Shown: piece after piece, positions 1 through 5,972 of the stretch
Layout: the number at the start of each line of letters is the position of its first letter
Numbering within the stretch: position 1 is the stretch's first letter
Source of the DNA: Thermoplasmata archaeon
GTDB lineage: Archaea; Thermoplasmatota; Thermoplasmata; Thermoplasmatales; Thermoplasmataceae
Direction of reading: 5' to 3'
DNA length: 8,551 nt
Assembly (NCBI GenBank): GCA_021850745.1
Contig: JAJZKX010000058.1
Coordinates: forward strand, 1 to 8,551
Notes under the pieces: generated by a model
Databases searched by the model: none
Told to the model about the DNA's origin: nothing
Seen by the model: the letters and a program-made list of their open reading frames with translations, nothing else
Made by a program: the position numbers and the translations under genes

Positions 1-1
1 T

Positions 2-349
2 TCCATAGCTTGCCAGCAAGAAATTGACGAAACCCTTAATGAAAATTTATCGGGAAGAAAACTGAAGATTAACGGGGATAGTGCCTTTCTTGAATATCTG
101 GCTGCAACTCTTTCCAGCAAGCCAGGTGCAGAAATATTTTCCTCAAGGGAGCTGGATCCTATATTCGTCCTCGGTGCAGTGAGAAACGGGGCACATATAA
201 TCAGCGGAAAATGTGATTCGCCGGATCTCAGGATAGGGCATTCCAAGGATAGGGAAATTTACCACATAACAATAACCGAAGGTGAATTGAGCCTGAATCC
301 AGAAGTTCTCCAGACAGATTTCGGCTTTACAAAGGTACAGGTCGATTGA
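2..349 (+). CDS. 3' end of an unidentified gene upstream of tyrA (5' truncated)
   Basis: An open frame runs from the window edge to TGA at 347-349 and gives about 115 C-terminal residues. It belongs to the operon because tyrA starts one base after its stop. I do not recognise the family. The segment DPIFVLGAVRNGAHI followed by LRIGHSKDRE loosely recalls the region of EPSP synthase (AroA) around its KESDR motif. However, the expected Glu is missing, only about 30 residues follow, and there is no downstream HRxAMA-like motif, so that name is not given. Position suggests another aromatic-pathway enzyme. The reading frame is well supported by codon composition and by its close junction with tyrA; the function is not. 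Confidence 0.75.
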   Translation, partial: SIACQQEIDETLNENLSGRKLKINGDSAFLEYLAATLSSKPGAEIFSSRELDPIFVLGAVRNGAHIISGKCDSPDLRIGHSKDREIYHITITEGELSLNPEVLQTDFGFTKVQVD

Positions 350-350
350 A

Positions 351-1013
351 ATGGAGATATTTATTCTTGGAAACAGGGGAAGAATGGGTTCATTTCTTAC
401 AGACCTTTTCAAAGAAAGGGGGTTTAAAGTAAGCGGATCAGATATCGCTGCAGGCGACACTGAGGGCAGGGAAAGTGACATAAGGAAATCAGATGCCGTT
501 ATATTGTCAGTTCCACAGGATATTGCATTGGGATTTGTCAGGAAGCACGCAGACCTGAAAAACATAATCGAAATTGGATCTGTAAAATCTGTCTTCACAG
601 AATTTGCTGGAAGAATAGTCAGCATCCACCCACTTTTCGGACCGCTCTCTCAGGGAAGCAGTGCCAGGAAGCAGATCATTTTCATAGATGACATAACGCC
701 GGAAGTGAAAAAAGATATGATTATTCGGTTGTTTGGCGAGGTTGAACTGGTATCAATGACCGCTGACAGACATGACAGGGTCATGGCTGACATACTTGTG
801 GCACCTTACATAATATCAGTCCTGAGCTCCAGGATAAACATTCATGGGGATCTTGGAACACGGTCATCCAGGTCACTTGGGTGCATGGCCGATATTTCAA
901 AAATGGAGAGCATGGAGGTCCTAAAAAAGACAATCTCCATGAATCCATACTCTCCCCAGGTCTTCAAGGAGATCAGGGAAGGAATATTGGAACTGGGGGG
1001 TGAAATTCAATGA
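351..1013 (+). CDS. tyrA: Prephenate dehydrogenase, short archaeal form
   Basis: Predicted to oxidise and decarboxylate prephenate to 4-hydroxyphenylpyruvate with NAD(P)+, the committed step to tyrosine, in the cytoplasm. Visible motifs: the dinucleotide-binding loop GNRGRMGS (residues 7-14), an acidic residue D31 at the end of strand 2, SVP (53-55), GSVKS (76-80), the catalytic-type IHPLFGP (92-98) and DRHDRVMA (139-146). At 220 residues it is shorter than most TyrA proteins (roughly 280), with a reduced C-terminal helical domain. No chorismate mutase or ACT domain is attached. Where Aquifex-type enzymes carry a second active-site His (SHLPH), this protein reads LVAPY. The ATG start is one base after the previous stop, and the stop overlaps the next gene as ATGA, which implies co-transcription and probably translational coupling. 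The family call is confident; the exact dehydrogenase specificity is less so. Confidence 0.88.
   Translation: MEIFILGNRGRMGSFLTDLFKERGFKVSGSDIAAGDTEGRESDIRKSDAVILSVPQDIALGFVRKHADLKNIIEIGSVKSVFTEFAGRIVSIHPLFGPLSQGSSARKQIIFIDDITPEVKKDMIIRLFGEVELVSMTADRHDRVMADILVAPYIISVLSSRINIHGDLGTRSSRSLGCMADISKMESMEVLKKTISMNPYSPQVFKEIREGILELGGEIQ
997..1003 (+). promoter_or_regulatory. Ribosome binding site for DAHP synthase
   Basis: GGGGTGA lies six bases before the ATG at 1010, inside the last codons of tyrA. It matches the anti-Shine-Dalgarno core GGTGA and supports the ATGA-overlap start rather than a later ATG. Confidence 0.6.
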
Positions 1014-1996
1014 TACTTATTCCTGAAAACCAGGCGTATCTTGAAACACTCAAGGATTCTGCTTCAGATTCCTGTGATTCTTACCGCATTCTGAAACTAT
1101 ACGGGAAAAGCATTCTCATAACTCCTGATAATTCACGTGTATCATTCGAGATCGACAGTTCTCATGTCATATCCGTCAAGTCAGGTCTCTACTCCAGGGA
1201 AGCAAAAAGGGAGGATACTCTTGTCAAAGTGGATAATGTGGAGATTGGCGGAAAAAAACTCATAGTTGCAGCAGGCCCATGCGCGGTGGAAAGCAGGCAG
1301 CAGATGATGGAGATAGCTTTCGGGGTCAAAGAACTCGGGGCAGATATGCTAAGGGGAGGGGCATTCAAGCCCAGGACGAGCCCCTACAGCTTCCAGGGGC
1401 TGGGCAGGGATGGCCTCAGGATACTGGCAGATGCCAGGGGTGCTACAGGACTGCCGGTTGTTTCAGAAATAATGGACACATCAGATTTTCCGCACTTTCA
1501 GGATTCCGTTGATATGCTCCAGATCGGTTCCAGGAACTCGCAGAATTTTTCCATGCTGAAGTTCATAGGGGAACAGGGAAAACCTGTACTCCTTAAAAAC
1601 GGGATGGGAAATTCCACTGACGAATGGATGAGCTCGGCCGAATACCTTCTTTCGGGGGGAAACGGGAATGTGGTATTATGCTACAGGGGCACCCGGGGAT
1701 TTGAGAAGCGCACAAGGTTCATGATGGATACAGGATCGATCACGGTGGCCAAATCAATGAGCCATCTTCCGGTTTGCGCAGATCCGAGCCACCCGGCAGG
1801 CAACAGGGACTATGTCGAATCCCTTGCCATGGCTGCAGTGGCTTCCGGTGCAGATATGCTGGAAATTGAAGTTCACAACAATCCGGAAAAAGCTCTTTCA
1901 GACAGGGAGCAGCAGATATCTTTTGAGACATTCGGTAGGATTGTTAAAAATGCAAGAAGGATCAGGGAACTGGTCACAGGTGAAATGCAATCATAA
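1010..1996 (+). CDS. DAHP synthase (class I beta, Thermotoga/Pyrococcus type) with N-terminal regulatory domain
   Basis: Condenses phosphoenolpyruvate and erythrose 4-phosphate to DAHP, the first step of the shikimate pathway. Residues 1-82 align in layout with the ferredoxin-like/ACT-like domain that mediates Tyr/Phe feedback in the Thermotoga enzyme. The TIM barrel follows, with AAGPCAVES (87-95), [18 protein letters not shown] (115-132), [10 protein letters not shown] (171-180), KPVLLKNG (191-198), ADPSHPAG (257-264), [12 protein letters not shown] (287-298). The four predicted metal ligands are C91, H261, E287 and D298, each offset by 11 from the Thermotoga ligands as I recall them. An oddity is [10 protein letters not shown] (223-232), where relatives usually read LCERGIRTFE. 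At 328 residues it is close to the usual length. It is the last gene of the operon segment, joined to tyrA by an ATGA overlap. The gene symbol is left blank because aroF, aroG and aroA are all used for this family. Confidence 0.95.
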   Translation: MILIPENQAYLETLKDSASDSCDSYRILKLYGKSILITPDNSRVSFEIDSSHVISVKSGLYSREAKREDTLVKVDNVEIGGKKLIVAAGPCAVESRQQMMEIAFGVKELGADMLRGGAFKPRTSPYSFQGLGRDGLRILADARGATGLPVVSEIMDTSDFPHFQDSVDMLQIGSRNSQNFSMLKFIGEQGKPVLLKNGMGNSTDEWMSSAEYLLSGGNGNVVLCYRGTRGFEKRTRFMMDTGSITVAKSMSHLPVCADPSHPAGNRDYVESLAMAAVASGADMLEIEVHNNPEKALSDREQQISFETFGRIVKNARRIRELVTGEMQS

Positions 1997-2003
1997 GAAA
2001 AAG

Positions 2004-2009
2004 TATAAA
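2004..2009 (+). promoter_or_regulatory. TATA-like box after the aromatic operon
   Basis: TATAAA preceded by the purine-rich run GAAAAAG (BRE-like) lies 8 bases after the DAHP synthase stop. Archaeal spacing would place transcription start near 2030-2035, giving the MFS gene a leader of about 100 bases that contains the inverted repeat. It is a sequence match only. Confidence 0.4.
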
Positions 2010-2021
2010 GCGGTTGCCATG

Positions 2022-2085
2022 CAGGCGGTTCTGGCTGCTTGTTTCCAAAATTGATCAAATAAAGGAAAGCTTCCCTTACCGCCTG
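2022..2085. repeat. Long-range 8-bp inverted repeat with inner pairing
   Basis: CAGGCGGT (2022-2029) is the perfect reverse complement of ACCGCCTG (2078-2085). Inside the pair, GCTTGTTTCC (2037-2046) can pair imperfectly with GGAAAGC (2064-2070), enclosing an AT-rich loop. RNA from this region could fold into an extended hairpin of about 64 bases. Its role is unknown. Confidence 0.4.
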
Positions 2086-2134
2086 GTCACCATTCCCGGC
2101 AAATTGAAAATAGTGCGATACAATATACCATAAA

Positions 2135-3445
2135 TTGGTGACACTTTCTTTCGAAAACATTGGAAAGAGCCGGAAGCTTACGGTCATAACCCTGTTGTCT
2201 TCAATGGGTGTATTCATGGATGGATACGCACTGTCAATATTTTCCAGTGCATACATCTACCTGAAGTCAAGTTTTCTCGACAGGGCCATTTTTGTCTCAC
2301 TTGCAGCATCTGCAATTTATATGGGCATGTTTGTGGGTAGCATTGTACTGGGAAGGCTTTCTGATTCATACGGCAGAAGGAAACTGTACGTGTACGACCT
2401 TGCCATAACCTCCTTTTTCCTCATAATGACAGGATTATCCTCAAACATATTCCAGTTCTTTCTATTCCAGATTCTTGCCGGAATAGGAATTGGTGCCGAT
2501 TATCCCATCAGCTCATCCATTCAGGCAGAGTTCTCTCCAAGGAAAACAAGGGGGAAATACCTGGTATTCAATATATTCTCATGGACAATAGGTTCCCTGG
2601 TTTTCTATGCAATCTCGATCCCCATTGTACTCCTGTCGGGAGACCTGGCCTGGAGGCTGATGTACATAACGGGTGCCATCATTCCATTCCTGGTTATTCT
2701 GTCAAGACGCAGGATGCCGGAGAGTCCGTACTGGCTGGTGAAAGAGGGAAGAAGCACGGAGGCATATGCAGTTTCGAACAGCATGCTGAATTCAAAGGGG
2801 AATGTGCTTGTTTCTCCTCCGGCAGTAGAAAAGGGAAAAACATCATTCTCGGAGATATCCAGATTCCTCCCCCTGATAATCTTCACATCCGTTGCGTGGT
2901 TCTGTTACGATGTTGCAAGTTATGGCGTCTGGAATTATACTCCATCCATATTTATCCAGTCAAATTCATCTTATGTATCCACAATGGCAGAGACTCTCCT
3001 TGAGGAAATTCCGGTTGTGATCGGAACATTGCTATGCCTGTACGCAATAGACAGAACAGGCAGGAAGAAACTGGAATCCATAGGGTTCGGCTTAGCCGGG
3101 GTCTCTCTAATAGCCTTTGCCCTTGTGTCAATTCATTCTGCACTTCCATTCACACTGGTCTTCATGGCATTTGCACTCATGCATTTCTTCCACAATATAG
3201 GCCCTACAAATATTACATACCTTTATCCAGTGGAAATTTTTCCCACAAGAATCAGATCAACAGCCATGGGTATTTCAACTGCTGCCTCAAGGTTGGGGGC
3301 AATCCTTGGAGTTTTTGCACTCCCCCTCTTCATAGCACATCTCAATCTTTCCTATGGACTCATATTCTTCGCAGTCTTCGAATTCATAGGGCTTGGAGTG
3401 ACTCTTCTCCTGGCGCCGGAAACACGGGGAAAATCTCTGTCATGA
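2135..3445 (+). CDS. MFS transporter (sugar/phosphate porter-like), 12 membrane helices
   Basis: Predicted inner-membrane secondary transporter, probably proton-coupled. Motifs: loop 2-3 signature GRLSDSYGRRK (73-83), GIGADYPISS (118-127) resembling the GGDYPLS segment of phosphate:proton symporters, PESPYWL (195-201) before the central cytoplasmic loop, the second-half signature DRTGRKK (306-312), PVEIFPTRIRSTAMG (365-379), and the C-terminal PETRGKS (428-434) typical of sugar porters. Length of 436 residues is normal for 12 helices. The start is uncertain: TTG 2135 and GTG 2138 are adjacent, and no ATG precedes the first membrane helix. There is no clear Shine-Dalgarno site, so a leaderless or non-canonical start is likely. 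Substrate cannot be assigned: sugars, phosphate or organic acids all fit. The aromatic operon upstream may be only a neighbour. Confidence 0.9.
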   Translation: MVTLSFENIGKSRKLTVITLLSSMGVFMDGYALSIFSSAYIYLKSSFLDRAIFVSLAASAIYMGMFVGSIVLGRLSDSYGRRKLYVYDLAITSFFLIMTGLSSNIFQFFLFQILAGIGIGADYPISSSIQAEFSPRKTRGKYLVFNIFSWTIGSLVFYAISIPIVLLSGDLAWRLMYITGAIIPFLVILSRRRMPESPYWLVKEGRSTEAYAVSNSMLNSKGNVLVSPPAVEKGKTSFSEISRFLPLIIFTSVAWFCYDVASYGVWNYTPSIFIQSNSSYVSTMAETLLEEIPVVIGTLLCLYAIDRTGRKKLESIGFGLAGVSLIAFALVSIHSALPFTLVFMAFALMHFFHNIGPTNITYLYPVEIFPTRIRSTAMGISTAASRLGAILGVFALPLFIAHLNLSYGLIFFAVFEFIGLGVTLLLAPETRGKSLS

Positions 3446-3448
3446 ACA

Positions 3449-3467
3449 TCCCAAAAATCACATGGGA
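3449..3467. repeat. Small hairpin after the MFS stop
   Basis: TCCCA (3449-3453) and TGGGA (3463-3467) form a 5-bp stem around a 9-base loop, 4 bases after the transporter stop. It is short and may be chance. Confidence 0.2.
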
Positions 3468-3480
3468 AAATGCAGGTTAT

Positions 3481-3505
3481 TAAAATAGGGAGTTTCACTA
3501 TTTTA
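3481..3505. terminator. Inverted repeat between convergent genes, possible bidirectional terminator
   Basis: TAAAATAG (3481-3488) and CTATTTTA (3498-3505) are perfect reverse complements around a 9-base loop. They lie between the transporter (+) and the regulator (-), with T-rich arms on both strands. Archaeal termination mostly needs only T-runs, so the stem may be incidental to the T-tracts. Confidence 0.4.
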
Positions 3506-3527
3506 TATCATCTGACCCCAACATTTC

Positions 3528-3938
3528 CTATTGACTGGAATCAAGAAACCATTCATACTGCCTCTTGATTTCCTCCATGGTTTCCATGTACCTTTCGGGC
3601 GAAACCTCTTTTTTTATCAATGCAAGGTCAAGGTCCCTGAGCATCTGTATTGCATTTGCTTTTCCTTCTACTCTGTAGTTCCGGATTAGTTTCTCAAGGT
3701 TGCCGTAAAATTCGGTTCCCATCTGTGTGAGGCTGAATTCAACTCTTGGCCTTCTAGGCCCGTTTTTCCACGTCCGTGTTACAATTCCGTATTTCACCAG
3801 GTCCTTGAGGTTCTTGTCAACAGCCTGTCTTGTCATTCCGAGTTCAGAGGCAATTTCATCAGGTGCATGCCTTGAATGGAGAATCTTCACTATTTCCATC
3901 TTTGGGCGTGCGGTCAGTAAGTGTATCTCTGGAATCAT
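3528..3938 (-). CDS. Winged helix-turn-helix transcriptional regulator (ArsR/MarR-like)
   Basis: A 136-residue cytoplasmic DNA-binding protein. Residues 10-24 form a first helix. The helix-turn-helix covers about 26-47, with DEIASELGMTRQAVDKNLKDL as helices 2 and 3, then GIVTRTW and a basic wing PRRPRVEFSLTQMG (61-74). The wing layout is typical of archaeal ArsR-like regulators in which the HTH is followed by 'K-G-P-R-R-P' and a beta hairpin. Residues 80-130 look helical and charged (LEKLIRNYRVEGK, MEEIKRQYEWFL), probably for dimerisation. There are no cysteines, which argues against metal sensing of the ArsR thiol type. It is divergent from the bactofilin-like gene across a 147-base AT-rich spacer, so self-regulation and control of that gene are plausible. 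The start ATG has a TATA-like sequence 24-29 bases upstream, consistent with a leaderless mRNA. Confidence 0.85.
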   Translation of the reverse strand: MIPEIHLLTARPKMEIVKILHSRHAPDEIASELGMTRQAVDKNLKDLVKYGIVTRTWKNGPRRPRVEFSLTQMGTEFYGNLEKLIRNYRVEGKANAIQMLRDLDLALIKKEVSPERYMETMEEIKRQYEWFLDSSQ

Positions 3939-3961
3939 AACAATACAAGGCTGCAGAGTAA

Positions 3962-3967
3962 TTTTAA
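3962..3967 (-). promoter_or_regulatory. TATA-like box of the winged-helix gene
   Basis: On the - strand TTAAAA (within AGTTAAAATTAC) is 24-29 bases before the ATG at 3938, the spacing expected when transcription begins at or next to the start codon. Confidence 0.4.
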
Positions 3968-3982
3968 CTTTTTTGTTGATGC

Positions 3983-4051
3983 TTGCAAAAAAATACTGAA
4001 TTATGTAAAAATAAAAGTTGAATCAATTAAATAAAATTTGCAAAATAAATA
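3983..4051 (+). repeat. Two copies of a TTGCAAAA-type direct repeat in the divergent promoter region
   Basis: TTGCAAAAAAATA (3983-3995) and TTGCAAAATAAATA (4038-4051) differ by a base and an indel, with starts 55 bases apart. One copy abuts the TATA-like box of the bactofilin-like gene. They could be operator half-sites, but in such an AT-rich spacer chance is a real alternative. Confidence 0.3.
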
Positions 4052-4055
4052 TAAA
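4047..4055 (+). promoter_or_regulatory. TATA box and ribosome site of the bactofilin-like gene
   Basis: AAATATAAA is centred about 35 bases before the ATG at 4086, predicting a start site near 4076. GAGGA (4076-4080) lies 5 bases before the ATG and can serve as ribosome binding site if the leader is long enough to include it. It is the clearest promoter in the window. Confidence 0.55.
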
Positions 4056-4085
4056 TAATGCATTGCCATAAAACAGAGGATAAAC

Positions 4086-4976
4086 ATGGAAAACGATGGA
4101 ACTAGAAAATTGAAAGAGATGCTGGATAGTGGCGTTATAACAAAGGAGGTTTACGACGAGATACTCTCAAGATGGGATTCTTCCGGCAACAGCAATAATG
4201 TGGCATCCGGGAAAGAAACAACCGGGGAGGAGAAAGGCAGGAAGAGGGGGGAATCAGTCAGGGTCAGCGGTTCAAGCAGCCTGTCTGAAGTCTTTGCCAG
4301 GGAAATGAGAGTTTCAGGGTCTTCTAAAATTGAAGGGAACTGTGATGCCGATATAATACATATATCCGGAAGCACAAGTGTTGGCGGAGACGTGATCAGT
4401 TCCGATACAATAGAGGTATCCGGTTCAATGAGGGTGGAAGGTAAAATTGCAGGAAACAACGTATCTTCATCCGGTTCATTGCAGGCCTCAGAAATCCACT
4501 GCCATAATATTCACGGTTCGGGTTCTCTTCACATCAAGGGAAGCATAACTGCAGAAGAGGGAAGTTTTTCCGGAGGATGTGAGGCTAAAAGCCTTAAGGT
4601 ATTTGATCTGGAAAGCTCTGGAAGCATCAGGGCAGAAACTATTGAATCAGACAGTATTATTTTACATGGAAGCATAAAGTCTGAAAGCGTGGTCTGCAGG
4701 GAAATCGAAATCGAGATTTACAGTTCAGCCGGAAGAATAAAAGATCTGGCAGCGGATACCGTGACCATAACTCCCAGGATGAGAATTTTTTCCATGGGGG
4801 AAATACGGATAGAAAACATAAAGTGCAAAAAAGGCGACTTTGACGGGCTGAAATCGTCCAGGGTTGTGGGGGAAGATCTACATTTCGGATCAAATTGCAG
4901 AATCGATTATGCTGAGGGCAGGAGAATCACTATGGAAGAAGGTGCAGTGATCAGGGAAAAGAAAATAGTTGATTAA
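4086..4976 (+). CDS. SHOCT-domain plus bactofilin-like beta-helix protein (polymer-forming cytoskeletal candidate)
   Basis: A 296-residue protein with no signal peptide or membrane helix. Residues 6-30 (RKLKEMLDSGVITKEVYDEIL) match a SHOCT module, a short helical oligomerisation segment usually found at a terminus. Residues 31-56 form a charged linker. From 58 to about 216 runs a repeat built on the core SGS, with its Gly at 62, 78, 95, 113, 130, 146, 163, 179 and 195: a period of 16-18 residues, each turn alternating hydrophobic and polar residues. This is the layout of right-handed beta-helix bactofilins (DUF583/PF04519-like), especially the Bacillus-type proteins with repeated SGSG motifs. 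The remainder (217-296) continues with degenerate turns. Bactofilins self-assemble into filaments in bacteria without nucleotides. By inference this could be a scaffold under the membrane. It is divergent from the winged-helix regulator and convergent with the PH-like membrane protein, 54 bases away. Confidence 0.8.
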   Translation: MENDGTRKLKEMLDSGVITKEVYDEILSRWDSSGNSNNVASGKETTGEEKGRKRGESVRVSGSSSLSEVFAREMRVSGSSKIEGNCDADIIHISGSTSVGGDVISSDTIEVSGSMRVEGKIAGNNVSSSGSLQASEIHCHNIHGSGSLHIKGSITAEEGSFSGGCEAKSLKVFDLESSGSIRAETIESDSIILHGSIKSESVVCREIEIEIYSSAGRIKDLAADTVTITPRMRIFSMGEIRIENIKCKKGDFDGLKSSRVVGEDLHFGSNCRIDYAEGRRITMEEGAVIREKKIVD

Positions 4977-5030
4977 CTGGTTGGAGGCGGTTCAAGCTGA
5001 ATTAATCTTATAAGGAAACGTGGAGAAAGC

Positions 5031-5834
5031 TCATGAAGCATTCTCCTGTTTTTTATCATTGAGAGTACTGTTGAAAAGCTTCACTGCCTTGAGAGCATCA
5101 ACTTCATCGAGAAACTGAAAGCCTCTCTCCTTTATTTCCCTCGATATTTTTCTTACACTCTTTATTGCATGCCTCATGCCAGGTTTTCCACGATCAAGTT
5201 TTTCATCCTCTTTTTCGATTCTGCTCAGGAGAGTTACAGTAACGGGAAGGTTTGTATCAATTCCATTCATGTCGAAATGACCCTTTCGCGGAAAGAAAAC
5301 AGAAAAGTAGTTCATCCTGGAAATGGGGCTGGAAACAGCAACGGCAGCCTCTATGGAATCAACCGGAATGGATCTGGACAGAGCTTTTCCCTTAGGTTTC
5401 GTGAAGATAACATGTTTATCGGTGATTATGTAAACAGTTCTTGAGAGCCTTCTCAGGTAAAAATAAGTCGGGATCACGGAAAGGGCGGTCACAAAAGAGA
5501 TGTAAATGATCAAGGGCAAGTAGACGGAAGGGGTAAGGAAATTCCCGGGAACAGCCAGTGCTGATCCAGTTGGAAGAAACAATATGACAGCCTGGAATGC
5601 TGTCGACTTCATTCTCTGTTTTGTAAGGTAAGATTTTACCTTGGATGATGGCTTGAATTCTCCGAGAACTTTCTCATCGGGACTTATGAAAGTGAACTCC
5701 ATTTTCGAATCAGACTGCACTATTTTGGCCGGATCGTAAGGGTCATAAAAGTAACCGCTGTTGACCGGTTTTCCGCAGTTGCTGCATATTGTGTCATACT
5801 TTCTTATTTTATGACCACAGTTAGTGCATTTCAT
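5031..5834 (-). CDS. Zinc-ribbon, two-helix membrane protein with a PH-like domain
   Basis: Residues 3-20 form a zinc ribbon with C3, C6, C17 and C20 (CTNC and CSNC). A linker of about 50 residues follows (with the acidic/aromatic YFYDPYDPAK). Two membrane helices lie at about 78-97 and 104-127, next to a basic LRRLSR. A beta-rich stretch 130-205 (TVYIITDKHVIFTK, SIPVDSIEAA) resembles the bacterial/archaeal PH-like domain (bPH type) often found after paired helices. A charged helical tail (205-267) ends the protein. The ribbon and PH domain are probably both cytoplasmic, making it a membrane-anchored adaptor; no enzymatic motif is visible. The ATG at 5834 is chosen because the ribbon cysteines begin at residue 3; a TTG six bases upstream (5840) is in frame and would add two residues. 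The binding partner is unknown. Confidence 0.8.
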   Translation of the reverse strand: MKCTNCGHKIRKYDTICSNCGKPVNSGYFYDPYDPAKIVQSDSKMEFTFISPDEKVLGEFKPSSKVKSYLTKQRMKSTAFQAVILFLPTGSALAVPGNFLTPSVYLPLIIYISFVTALSVIPTYFYLRRLSRTVYIITDKHVIFTKPKGKALSRSIPVDSIEAAVAVSSPISRMNYFSVFFPRKGHFDMNGIDTNLPVTVTLLSRIEKEDEKLDRGKPGMRHAIKSVRKISREIKERGFQFLDEVDALKAVKLFNSTLNDKKQENAS

Positions 5835-5878
5835 GTTCAAGCAAGTTTCGTTAAAGTTAGATGGTTAAAAATATTGCG

Positions 5879-5884
5879 TTTATA
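5879..5884 (-). promoter_or_regulatory. TATA-like box candidate for the zinc-ribbon gene
   Basis: On the - strand CTATAAACG places TATAAA 45-50 bases before the ATG at 5834, which would give a leader of roughly 20 bases. The AT-rich AATATTTTTAA at 5865-5875 is an alternative, nearer box. Confidence 0.3.
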
Positions 5885-5943
5885 GGCATAGTGACAAAAG
5901 TAATCAAGCCATGTGAATTATTAGCATGTATCCCGTAACATTA

Positions 5944-5953
5944 TTATAGTTTA
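5944..5953 (+). promoter_or_regulatory. TATA-like candidate upstream of the secreted-protein gene
   Basis: TTATAGTTTA lies about 20-29 bases before the GTG at 5973, the spacing of a leaderless transcript. A stronger-looking TTTTATATTT at 5957-5966 is too close to 5973 and would fit only a start at the in-frame ATG at 6009, so the box and start are linked and unresolved. Confidence 0.3.
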
Positions 5954-5972
5954 CCATTTTATATTTCATAGA

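Larger units (their letters stand above)
1997..2134 (+). other. 138-base spacer between aromatic operon and MFS gene
   Basis: This spacer carries no convincing ORF. It holds a TATA-like box just after the DAHP synthase stop, a long-range inverted repeat (2022-2029 with 2078-2085), an 8-base palindrome TTGATCAA (2051-2058) between the arms, and AT-rich sequence before the transporter start. It could be a structured 5' leader of the transporter mRNA or an operon-end structure. Confidence 0.5.

Noticed and set aside
2..349. Naming the truncated gene aroA (EPSP synthase)
   Set aside because: The LRIGHSKDRE resemblance to KESDR is partial, the Glu is absent, and the rest of the EPSP synthase C-terminal domain is missing.
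143..625. 160-codon open frame on the - strand
   Set aside because: It is antisense to the operon tail and tyrA, both supported by motifs or tight junctions; its protein shows no family features.
1873..2256. 127-codon - strand frame across the spacer after DAHP synthase
   Set aside because: It overlaps the ends of two well supported + strand genes and has no recognisable domain.
4258..4680. Repeated ATCCGGTTCA-like DNA segments, possibly a tandem repeat or CRISPR-like array
   Set aside because: They are in-frame codons for the SGS turns of the beta-helix protein, with irregular 48-54 base spacing and diverged sequence.
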